DNA from: an uncultured Eubacteriales bacterium
Lineage (GTDB): Bacteria > Bacillota > Clostridia > UBA1381
DNA length: 5,779 nucleotides
NCBI GenBank assembly: GCA_900556575.1
Contig: USPO01000115.1
Coordinates: 1 to 5,779 of the forward strand
Direction: 5' to 3'
Below are positions 1 through 5,776 of the stretch, in pieces (positions within the stretch are counted from its first letter, which is position 1; every line of letters begins with the position of its first letter). Position numbers and translations under genes: made by a program. The notes below the pieces were generated by a model. It was not told the origin of the DNA, ran no database searches, and worked only from the letters and a program-made list of their open reading frames with translations.

Positions 1-305
1 AATATCTGCACGCAGATTTTCTCTTTGAAAGGCGACGGCGTACTTTGTGTACTCCAAGCCTTGATAAGACGAAATATGCTCGGCAGTTATTTTACTGTTT
101 CGGGAAATATCTGCACGCAGATTTTCTCTTTGAAAGGCAACGGCGTACTTTGTGTACTCCGAGCCTTGATACGGCGAAATATGCCCGGCAGTTATTTTAC
201 TGTTTCGAGAAATATCTGCACGCAGATTTTCTCTTTGAAAGGCGACGGCGTACTTTGTGTACTCCGAGCCTTGATAAGAGGAAAGATGCACAGCAGATAT
301 TTTAC
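1..305. repeat. Tandem array of three 105-bp palindromic repeat units
   Basis: Three head-to-tail copies start at 1, 106 and 211, with a period of exactly 105 bp. Copies 1 and 2 differ at about six positions by eye. The third diverges in its last third and ends at about 305. Each copy carries the core GGCGACGGCGTAC-TTTGT-GTACTCC (31-55, 136-160, 241-265; copy 2 has A for G at its fourth base). The core folds as a hairpin, extended by flanking AAGGC/GCCTT pairing. The outer arms are also complementary: in copy 3, AAATATCTGC (210-219) pairs perfectly with GCAGATATTT (293-302). Each unit is therefore one long imperfect palindrome. The array begins at the window edge, so more copies may lie outside. 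Its right end overlaps the stop codon of trmN6 (302-304). The same core recurs at 1571-1595 and 1675-1699, so this is a dispersed family. No transposase is present. A MITE, a REP-like element or a structured 3' UTR element are all possible. Confidence 0.9.
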
Positions 306-1048
306 GAAACCCTTCCGTAAATTTTATTTATCTCATCTGTATATGTCCCGTCCTGATTGTATACATAAAGAGGTGTATCTATTTTCAAGTCACTTCCGCC
401 GTTCCGTACACCTTCTATCAGTACAAGATTGGGTGCTTTATTTATGCTCGGATGTACAAATCTCATTCTTTTGGGTTCAATCTTATACTTGCGCATATAA
501 TAAATTATATCCGCCAGCCTTGACGGACGATGCACCATAAATAAGTGTCCCTTTGTTTTCATTACTGATGCCGATACGGATATTACATCTTCCAAGCTGC
601 ATAAGACTTCATGTCTTGATATGGTCTTTGTGTCACTTAGATTTATAATTCCGCTTCCAGATTTCATATACGGAGGATTTACTGTCACTTTATCAAATAC
701 GTTCTTACCGTATATGCTTGCCGCATTTTTCAAATCACCGTTTGTTATCGTGACCCTTTCCTCTATACCGTTATATATAGTACTTCTTCTTGCCATATCA
801 TATATTTCCGTTTGAATTTCCAATGCATCAATCTTCGGTGTTGCCGTTTTTGCACTTAAAAGCACCGCTACAATTCCTGTCCCCGTACATAAATCAAGTG
901 TATGCTTTGACACTTGATTTTTTGCAAAATCAGAAAGAAGGACAGCATCTATTCCAAATTTAAAACCATTTTTCTTCTGTATAAGCATAAGACCTCCGCA
1001 CTGGAGGTCATCTATGCATTCATCTTCATGTATCAGCAAATTATTCAT
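302..1048 (-). CDS. trmN6: tRNA1(Val) (adenine(37)-N6)-methyltransferase, TrmN6/YabB-like
   Basis: This is a class I SAM-dependent methyltransferase of the COG4123 family, predicted to methylate N6 of adenine 37 in tRNA-Val in the cytoplasm. From the chosen start the protein is 248 residues, normal for the family. The N-terminal stretch with IDDLQ (12-16) and FGIDAVLLSDFA (31-42) is typical. The SAM-binding motif I is LDLCTGTGI (51-59), an acidic residue after it (ALE, E77) fits ribose binding, and the catalytic NPPY of adenine-N6 methyltransferases is at 124-127. Longer starts exist at 1057 and 1084. I chose the Met at 1048 because family members usually begin just before this conserved segment and because it overlaps the fabZ stop by 8 nt. 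No strong ribosome binding site is visible, which suits translational coupling to fabZ. The TAA stop lies inside the outer arm of the downstream repeat array. The exact tRNA target is family knowledge and was not shown here. Confidence 0.9.
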   Translation of the reverse strand: MNNLLIHEDECIDDLQCGGLMLIQKKNGFKFGIDAVLLSDFAKNQVSKHTLDLCTGTGIVAVLLSAKTATPKIDALEIQTEIYDMARRSTIYNGIEERVTITNGDLKNAASIYGKNVFDKVTVNPPYMKSGSGIINLSDTKTISRHEVLCSLEDVISVSASVMKTKGHLFMVHRPSRLADIIYYMRKYKIEPKRMRFVHPSINKAPNLVLIEGVRNGGSDLKIDTPLYVYNQDGTYTDEINKIYGRVS

Positions 1049-1481
1049 TTGCCGCATTATCAATAACAGCAAAGCTGATTTCACCCATTGCCGCTACCTG
1101 TCCGTCAACAGTTGCTTTAACATTTGCCTTGCCCATGCTGTGACGATATGTAATAAGCTCCGCATTAAGCTCTAAGGTATCTCCCGGTACTACCTGACGG
1201 CGGAACTTAAAGTTATTAATTCCTGTAAACACACCAAGCTTACCCTTATTTTCCGGCATTGACAAAAGCATTACCGCACCTGCCTGTGCAAGAGCCTCAC
1301 AAATGAGAACTCCCGGCATTATCGGATTTCCCGGAAAATGTCCCTGGAAAAACGGCTCATTAATTGTAACATTCTTAATTGCCTTAATACTCTTTCCCTC
1401 TTCCATTTCAGCAATCTTATCGATTAAAAGAAACGGATAACGATGCGGTAAAATCTTTTGAACATCAATATTTGATAACAT
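1041..1481 (-). CDS. fabZ: 3-hydroxyacyl-[acyl-carrier-protein] dehydratase FabZ
   Basis: FabZ dehydrates 3-hydroxyacyl-ACP to trans-2-enoyl-ACP in the type II fatty-acid elongation cycle, in the cytoplasm as a hot-dog-fold oligomer. The 146-residue protein has the usual family length. The family signature LPHRYPFLLID is at 11-21, and the active-site segment GHFPGNPIMPGVLICEA runs from 47 to 63, with catalytic His48 and Glu62. The open frame extends upstream to 1739, but that extension only reads through two palindromic repeat copies and has no family similarity. The start at 1481 has a good ribosome binding site (AAAGGA about 9 nt upstream) and gives the standard N-terminus. The gene lies downstream of mreB, separated by the repeats, and overlaps trmN6. 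The leader holds a small hairpin, CGGC-ACAGA-GCCG (1503-1515). I see no convincing promoter of its own, so transcription from the mreB promoter through the repeats is likely. Confidence 0.96.
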   Translation of the reverse strand: MLSNIDVQKILPHRYPFLLIDKIAEMEEGKSIKAIKNVTINEPFFQGHFPGNPIMPGVLICEALAQAGAVMLLSMPENKGKLGVFTGINNFKFRRQVVPGDTLELNAELITYRHSMGKANVKATVDGQVAAMGEISFAVIDNAANE

Positions 1482-1543
1482 AATTTTAATTCCTTTCTTT
1501 ATCGGCACAGAGCCGTTAATTAACATAAAATATATACTCCACA

Positions 1544-1636
1544 ATATGCAAGCTGGCTGCTTTCCTGAGCGGCGACGGCGTACTTTGTGTACTCCTCCTT
1601 GAAAGGGTGCAAGATGCTCTGCATATAAGACAAGTG
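1544..1636. repeat. Degenerate palindromic repeat element, copy A
   Basis: This copy shares the invariant 25-bp core (1571-1595) with the array at 1-305. Its arms resemble those of the neighbouring copy at 1637-1743: the left arm shares ATGCAAGC and GCTTTC, and the right arm shares GAAAGGG-TGCAAGATGC. The arm ends pair perfectly as ATATGCA (1544-1550) with TGCATAT (1620-1626). The outer sequence up to 1636 (ATAAGACAAGTG) looks like a mutated form of the terminal repeat of the next copy. The AAGGC/GCCTT pair around the core is disrupted (GAGC on the left, TCCTT on the right), so it is probably an older copy. The left boundary is approximate. Confidence 0.8.
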
Positions 1637-1743
1637 TAACTTGGTTTAGATGCAAGCAGATTGCTTTCTTGAAAGGCGACGGCGTACTTTGTGTACTCCG
1701 AGCCTTGAAAGGGAGCAAGATGCGCAGCATATAAACCAAGTTA
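1637..1743. mobile_element. MITE-like palindromic element, copy B, with 12-bp terminal inverted repeats
   Basis: The element is 107 bp with perfect 12-bp inverted ends: TAACTTGGTTTA (1637-1648) and TAAACCAAGTTA (1732-1743). After one mismatch the pairing continues with ATGC/GCAT (1650-1653 and 1727-1730). In the centre AAGGC (1673-1677) pairs with GCCTT (1702-1706) around the shared hairpin core at 1675-1699. The ends begin and finish with TA, which would fit a TA target-site duplication, though two bases are too few to prove it. The right end contains the mreB stop codon (1741-1743, TAA on the minus strand). No transposase is encoded, so any mobility would be in trans. A structured RNA hairpin or RNase III site in the mreB-fabZ transcript is an alternative or additional role. 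Confidence 0.8.
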
Positions 1744-2766
1744 GTCTCTTATATATGCTTTTTTGTGATATATATGTGTCGGATCTTCGGCTGTGTCTAT
1801 ATTTTCAAGTGCAATTCCGGCACCCCTTGCAACACATTCTATCGGATCCTCGGCAATAATGCACTTTACACCTATTGCCTCCGAAATTCTTTGGTCAAGT
1901 CCATACAGCATTGCACCGCCGCCTGTTAAAAGAATTCCGTCATCTATAATATCTCCGTGAAGTTCCGGCGGAGTCGACTCCAATACCTCTCTTATACGTT
2001 CTATTGTATTATAAAGATAGTCCTCAAACTCACGGTGAATATCATTCGCACTAACCTTAACCTCACGCGGAAGCCCGGTTATCACACTCAATCCCTTGAC
2101 TGTACAAACTTTATCTTCCTCACGTTCTATAACGCTTCCTATTTCCATCTTAATTCTTTCGGCTGTGAGAGGTCCTATATACAGGTTCATGCTGCGTTTC
2201 ATGTACTTCATTATTTCCTCGTTTATTTCATCGCCGGCAATCTTGAGCGACCTGCTAACCACTATACCGCCCAAGGAAATAACAGCAATATCCGTAGTTC
2301 CTCCGCCTATGTCAACAACCATTGTTCCTCGTGCCTGCGAAATATCTCTGCCTGCACCGAGTGCCGCCGCAACGGGTTCTTCTATTACATAGATGTCCCT
2401 TGCCCCCGCCTCTCGTGCCGCCTCTATAACCGCACGCTGTTCTACATCCGTTATTCCCGAAGGAACACACATCATGATTCTTGGATGCAGCAAACGTATT
2501 GAACGAATTTTAGACAGGAAGTACTTTATCATTTCCTGTGTAAGCGTCAAATTTGAAATTACGCCGTCAATAAGCGGACGAACCGCTGATATATTCGGCG
2601 GTGTTCTGCCGAGCATATTAACCGCCGCATCACCTACCGCCTTAACCTCTTTGGTTTCATTATCGACAGCAATGACCGTCGGCTCCCTTAGTACTATGCC
2701 CTTATCCTTAACATAGACAAGCACGGAAGCTGTTCCCAGGTCTATACTTATATCATCAGAGAACAT
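1741..2766 (-). CDS. mreB: Rod shape-determining protein, MreB/Mbl family
   Basis: This bacterial actin homologue polymerises with ATP beneath the inner membrane and guides lateral peptidoglycan synthesis. The 341-residue protein is full length. The actin-fold ATPase motifs occur in order: phosphate-1 IDLGTASVLVYV (8-19), the family block GRTPPNISAVRPLIDGVI (53-70), VIEEPVAAALGAG (127-139), phosphate-2 VVDIGGGTTD (150-159), and the adenosine loop LLTGGGAMLYGLD (279-291). The start at 2766 has AAAGGA about 9 nt upstream and gives the usual short N-terminus. I cannot tell the paralogues MreB, Mbl and MreBH apart with certainty. The nearby fabZ recalls the Bacillus mbl region, and mreC and mreD are absent here. 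A near-consensus promoter lies 42-70 nt upstream. The C-terminal tail (about residues 325-341) is variable, and the stop codon falls within the terminal repeat of a palindromic element, so an insertion may have reshaped the very end of the protein. Confidence 0.95.
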   Translation of the reverse strand: MFSDDISIDLGTASVLVYVKDKGIVLREPTVIAVDNETKEVKAVGDAAVNMLGRTPPNISAVRPLIDGVISNLTLTQEMIKYFLSKIRSIRLLHPRIMMCVPSGITDVEQRAVIEAAREAGARDIYVIEEPVAAALGAGRDISQARGTMVVDIGGGTTDIAVISLGGIVVSRSLKIAGDEINEEIMKYMKRSMNLYIGPLTAERIKMEIGSVIEREEDKVCTVKGLSVITGLPREVKVSANDIHREFEDYLYNTIERIREVLESTPPELHGDIIDDGILLTGGGAMLYGLDQRISEAIGVKCIIAEDPIECVARGAGIALENIDTAEDPTHIYHKKAYIRD

Positions 2767-2807
2767 TTGCCTGTGTCCTTTCTTTTTCTTATAATATTAC
2801 ATACTAT

Positions 2808-2836
2808 ATTATACCTTATTTTTTTGATTAAAACAA
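2808..2836 (-). promoter_or_regulatory. SigA-type promoter for mreB (-fabZ-trmN6)
   Basis: On the minus strand the -35 box is TTGTTT (2831-2836), then a 17-bp spacer, then a perfect -10 box TATAAT (2808-2813). It lies between the stop codon of the amidohydrolase gene (2843) and the mreB start, predicting a leader of roughly 35 nt with the AAAGGA site near its end. The -35 box is weak, but the -10 box and spacing are ideal. Confidence 0.75.
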
Positions 2837-2842
2837 TACCTT

Positions 2843-3664
2843 TTATGATATTTTCAAAAGTTTTTTTGCGTTTTTGTAAAAAATAAGATTTTTTTCCTCT
2901 TCATTAAGCGAAGTTCTGTTAATATAGTCTTTTGTCATGTCAGGACTTTCCCACGGAGAGTCGGTCGCAAATAAAATTTTGTCCGCTCCATGTGATTTTA
3001 CTATTCTTTCAAACTGTTCAATAGGCAAGTCAGAACTTACATAAGCTGTATCCATGAGAATAGGCGTTCCGGCAAGATATTTTTCAACCCCATCCCACTC
3101 TCGCCATCCTCCCATATGTGCTGCAATTATATTTGAACCTTCCACCTCATAGTCAAGCACACTCCTTAAATCTTTGGGCAGACAATGTATCGGCGGCTCT
3201 ATTCCCACATCTCCGCCTGTGTGCAGCGTTACAAGAAGTTCAAGCTTCTCACACAGTTTTAACAGCCGTATTGACTCTTTTGATGTAATATAAAATTGCT
3301 GATATTCCGGATGCAGTTTGATTCCCGGCAATCCTTTTTCCTTTATATCGTAAATTGTACGCTCCCAATTCTCCTGCATAGGATGCAGCGAACCAAAAGA
3401 AAACAACCTTTCCGACGAATTGTTTTCCGCCGCTACTCTGTTTATTGTATCGCTTTGTTTTACGTTTGTCGCAATCGGAAGTATAACAGAATAATCCACC
3501 CCATAATCGTCCATTGATTTTAAAAGTCCGTTTACGGTAGCATCCGTATATGCTTTTGCTTCCGCTTTTGCAATATTCCTTTCCTTTAAGCTGCCGAGAA
3601 GCTTTTCTATTGTCCTTGCAGCTATTTTTTCAGGAAACGTATGTGTATGAAAATCTATCAGCAT
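2843..3664 (-). CDS. Amidohydrolase-family TIM-barrel metal-dependent hydrolase (COG2159-like)
   Basis: The 273-residue protein belongs to the amidohydrolase-related group (PF04909), which includes ACMSD-like decarboxylases and many uncharacterised hydrolases. Metal-site features occur in the expected order: DFHTH (His6 and His8) on the first strand, GIKLHPE (114-120), TLHTGG with His148, AAHMGGW with His183, and FATDSPW with Asp235. There is no signal peptide or membrane segment, so it is probably cytoplasmic. The substrate cannot be inferred. The open frame reaches 3703, but I chose the Met at 3664: it puts the first metal motif at its usual place and follows a very strong ribosome binding site, GGAGGAGG (3671-3678), 6 nt upstream. 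The longer start would put that site inside the coding sequence. The gene appears monocistronic with its own promoter. No terminator hairpin is visible before the mreB promoter, so some readthrough is possible. Confidence 0.92.
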   Translation of the reverse strand: MLIDFHTHTFPEKIAARTIEKLLGSLKERNIAKAEAKAYTDATVNGLLKSMDDYGVDYSVILPIATNVKQSDTINRVAAENNSSERLFSFGSLHPMQENWERTIYDIKEKGLPGIKLHPEYQQFYITSKESIRLLKLCEKLELLVTLHTGGDVGIEPPIHCLPKDLRSVLDYEVEGSNIIAAHMGGWREWDGVEKYLAGTPILMDTAYVSSDLPIEQFERIVKSHGADKILFATDSPWESPDMTKDYINRTSLNEEEKNLIFYKNAKKLLKIS

Positions 3665-3693
3665 TTTTTTCCTCCTCCATTTATTCATAATAA

Positions 3694-3722
3694 ATTGTAT
3701 CACTTTATCATATATAAGTCAA
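3694..3722 (-). promoter_or_regulatory. SigA-type promoter for the amidohydrolase gene
   Basis: On the minus strand TTGACT (-35, 3717-3722) and TACAAT (-10, 3694-3699) are separated by exactly 17 bp, each one base from consensus. The predicted leader is about 25 nt and contains the GGAGGAGG ribosome binding site. This placement supports the start at 3664, because a start at 3703 would lie upstream of the -10 box. Confidence 0.8.
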
Positions 3723-3989
3723 GTAAATACATTACAATATTGTTCTGTCTTTGATTTTTAAAAAATCCAAGTCAATAAAGGCTATAATATTATTTCTTTT
3801 TTCTATATAAATTAATAGCTTTTTTTCATACCATTTCGTCAATATATACAAAGGTAATTTTATTGTATTTATTGCTAATATGTTTTATATATCCCATTAA
3901 TTAAATATATATACTATGTTTTTCTCCCTATGGTTGCTATTTCCTATTTTTTTAAATTAACAAAATATGAATAAATCACATTTATTCTA
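3723..3989. other. AT-rich divergent intergenic region without a recognisable gene
   Basis: About 270 bp lie between the two divergent promoters. The base composition is roughly 80% A+T, with long T and A runs, and no open frame has a ribosome binding site or family similarity. A small AT palindrome, GATTTTT-A-AAAAATC, lies at 3753-3767. A TATAAT at 3783-3788 has no partner -35 box at the right distance on the plus strand. Bent DNA or a regulator-binding region is possible, but I see no defined site here. Confidence 0.6.
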
Positions 3990-4018
3990 TTGACATACTA
4001 TGAAATTAATGCTATAAT
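3990..4018 (+). promoter_or_regulatory. Consensus SigA-type promoter for the DUF1847-ABC operon
   Basis: A perfect TTGACA (3990-3995) and a perfect TATAAT (4013-4018) are separated by 17 bp. Transcription should start near 4025, giving a leader of about 70 nt before the ATG at 4098. Such a strong core promoter suggests high basal activity or control by a repressor. Confidence 0.88.
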
Positions 4019-4042
4019 ACACTCATTAACACATTAATTATA

Positions 4043-4060
4043 TTATTCCAGTAGGAATAA
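4043..4060. promoter_or_regulatory. Operator-like inverted repeat in the operon leader
   Basis: TTATTCC (4043-4049) and GGAATAA (4054-4060) form a perfect 7-bp inverted repeat with a 4-base gap, AGTA. It lies about 20-35 nt downstream of the predicted transcription start. It could bind a dimeric repressor or fold as a small hairpin in the leader RNA. It is too weak and has no following T run, so it is not an intrinsic terminator. No regulator gene is in the window to pair with it. Confidence 0.45.
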
Positions 4061-4097
4061 AGGTATTATATATTTCATTTAAGGAGTTGAATAAAAG

Positions 4098-4808
4098 ATG
4101 GCTAATGAAGAAGCATTAAAGTGCAGAAGCTGTGCAGACTGCGGTGTTTTAAACTGCAGCAAGCGTAACGGAAAGTATCCGGAATTTTGTCCTACCGCTG
4201 CATTGACAGAGGAAGAGATTGATGAGGTAGTACGCTTATATACCAAAAACAGAGTAAACAAAAAAGTATCTATCGCATCTGCCGAAATCGAAGGAAGTTT
4301 CTACGGCAAATATACAAGAGTAGAAGAAATCGTTGAATTTGCCCGCCGCATAGGTGCAAAGAAAATAGGCATAGCCACCTGCATAGGACTTATTGAAGAA
4401 AGCCGTATTTTTGCACGAATTTTAAGACTTAACGGTTTTGAAGTATACGGTGTAAGCTGTAAGGTCGGTTCGGTTGATAAAACGACAATAGGTGTTGATG
4501 AAAAATACACCTGTGTTACCGGTCCGGTCATGTGTAACCCTATCATGCAGGCAAAACTCCTGAATAAAGAAAAGGTTGACTTAAATGTTGTTGTCGGACT
4601 TTGTGTAGGTCACGACAGCTTATTCTATAAATATGCAAACGGACTTTCAACCACGCTGATTACCAAGGACAGAGTCCTTGCTCACAATCCGGCAGGTGCA
4701 TTGTATCAGTCCCGTGCATACTATAAAAAATTACTGCTCGCAAAAGTCGGAGAAGAAATTGACTATTCAAAGCTTTTTGTCGGAGCATCGAATAAGGAGA
4801 ATAAATAA
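4098..4808 (+). CDS. DUF1847 cysteine-rich putative metal-binding protein
   Basis: This 236-residue protein matches the DUF1847 family (PF08901, COG4887), found in anaerobic bacteria and archaea and described only as putatively metal-binding. The N-terminus holds a dense cysteine cluster: C9, C12, C15, C20 and C31, in a C-x2-C-x2-C-x4-C-x10-C pattern ending YPEFCP. Further cysteines sit in conserved-looking turns: TCIGL (C95), GVSCKVG (C121), YTCVTGPVMCNP (C139, C146) and GLCVGHDS (C169, next to H172). KDRVLAHNP (190-198) is typical of the family C-terminal part. This supports binding of an Fe-S cluster or other metal, but the function is unknown. There is no signal peptide or membrane segment. 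The ribosome binding site AAGGAG (4081-4086) is 11 nt upstream. The stop overlaps the permease start (TAATG), so the two are co-translated. It is the first gene of the operon, which suggests a role linked to the imported substrate. Confidence 0.9.
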   Translation: MANEEALKCRSCADCGVLNCSKRNGKYPEFCPTAALTEEEIDEVVRLYTKNRVNKKVSIASAEIEGSFYGKYTRVEEIVEFARRIGAKKIGIATCIGLIEESRIFARILRLNGFEVYGVSCKVGSVDKTTIGVDEKYTCVTGPVMCNPIMQAKLLNKEKVDLNVVVGLCVGHDSLFYKYANGLSTTLITKDRVLAHNPAGALYQSRAYYKKLLLAKVGEEIDYSKLFVGASNKENK

Positions 4809-5776
4809 TGGCTACCGCTATAAAACCAATATTGCTTTTGTTGTCATTTGCAGCTGCCGAAGTTATTGCTTTGGCATTGCCAAACTCAACAAAACATCAA
4901 GCATCGGCTCACCCTTATTTTGCTATATTATTAGCATTAATAACAGCAATATATTTCATAGGTGTACTGATTTCACATATAAAAAGTAAAAAAGAACCCA
5001 ACATAAACAACATAAAGCCTCTGTTTTACAGAGCGCCGTTTGTCGCCGGTGTTATTTTGTTTTTGAACATATTAAATATTATAACCGTAAAGCTTGCCCT
5101 GCTTCCCGTCTTATATTTTCCGTCACTTGACAGAGTATTCGGAACGCTGTTTGAAGACCATGCACTTATTGCAAAGTGCGTAGGTTATTCATCGGGCATA
5201 TTGCTTACAGGTGTTTTCGGCGGACTCATAATAGGCTTTATAATGGGTGTAGGAGTAGGTTTTTCAAAAACACTTTCCTACTGGATTAATCCATTGGTAA
5301 GAATATTAGGTCCTATACCTTCAACCGCATGGATTCCGATTTTACTTGTGGCATTTCCATCGGCAAGATCGGCAAGTGCATTTATAATAGGCTTATCCGT
5401 ATGGTTTCCGACCGTTGTATTAACCTCAAGCGGTATATCAAACGTAAAAAACTCATACTTCGAGGTTGCTTCAACGCTTGGTTCAAACTCATTTCAAAGA
5501 ATTATCCGCATCGGTATTCCGGCTGCTATGCCGAGTATCTTTCTCGGATTATTCAATGGTATATGCGGCTCATTCGTTGCATTAATGACTGCTGAAATGA
5601 TTGGTGCAAAATACGGTATCGGCTGGTATGTAAACTGGCAGAAAGAAATGATGGCATACTCAAACGTATATGCGGGACTTATCGTAATAGCCGTATTGTT
5701 CTACCTTGTAATAACAATTTTATTCAAGGTTCGTGATAAGGTACTTACATGGCAAAAGGGAGTGATAAAATGGTAG
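4808..5776 (+). CDS. ABC transporter permease, SsuC/TauC-type (COG0600-like)
   Basis: This 322-residue integral membrane protein is the permease of an ABC importer resembling those for nitrate, sulfonate, taurine or thiamine precursors. Hydrophobic segments lie at about 7-24, 36-57, 76-104, 125-150, 165-183, 188-207, 238-258 and 287-307. The binding-protein-dependent permease domain runs from about 120 to 310. The region LGPIPSTAWIPILLVAF (167-183) is typical of the family. The cytoplasmic EAA loop, which contacts the ATPase, is at about 219-242 (EVASTLG, then IGIPAAMPS). The N-terminus is longer than in typical SsuC proteins of about 250-270 residues, with two extra hydrophobic segments before the core. 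Its start overlaps the upstream stop by one base, with AAGGAG 8 nt upstream. The substrate cannot be deduced: no solute-binding protein is in the window, and the ATPase is presumably the next gene. Confidence 0.93.
   Translation: MATAIKPILLLLSFAAAEVIALALPNSTKHQASAHPYFAILLALITAIYFIGVLISHIKSKKEPNINNIKPLFYRAPFVAGVILFLNILNIITVKLALLPVLYFPSLDRVFGTLFEDHALIAKCVGYSSGILLTGVFGGLIIGFIMGVGVGFSKTLSYWINPLVRILGPIPSTAWIPILLVAFPSARSASAFIIGLSVWFPTVVLTSSGISNVKNSYFEVASTLGSNSFQRIIRIGIPAAMPSIFLGLFNGICGSFVALMTAEMIGAKYGIGWYVNWQKEMMAYSNVYAGLIVIAVLFYLVITILFKVRDKVLTWQKGVIKW

Noticed and set aside
1..305. CRISPR array
   Set aside because: The repeated unit is 105 bp and nearly all of it is conserved between copies. There are no unique spacers of constant length and no cas genes.
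25..540. A plus-strand open frame encoding a three-fold repeated protein
   Set aside because: The repeat period of 105 bp is a multiple of three, so the frame stays open by construction. It runs antisense into trmN6, has no ribosome binding site and matches no family. The same applies to the overlapping frame at 45-320.
1482..1560. A separate promoter for fabZ (TTGCAT with TATGTT, about 18 bp apart on the minus strand)
   Set aside because: Both hexamers are poor matches and the spacing is off, unlike the three clear promoters elsewhere in the window.
1482..1739. N-terminal extension of FabZ upstream of 1481
   Set aside because: It translates the palindromic repeats, and FabZ proteins begin close to the residues encoded from 1481, where a good ribosome binding site is present.
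1..1743. Palindromic repeats as intrinsic transcription terminators
   Set aside because: In the direction of the minus-strand genes the hairpins are not followed by a T run, and one pair lies between genes that seem to share a transcript.
1957..2502. Plus-strand open frames antisense to mreB (also 2096-2392 and 2393-2716)
   Set aside because: They are shadows of the strongly conserved mreB gene on the other strand, with no ribosome binding site or family signature.
3665..3703. Longer start for the amidohydrolase
   Set aside because: It would lie upstream of the predicted -10 box and would bury the GGAGGAGG ribosome binding site inside the gene.
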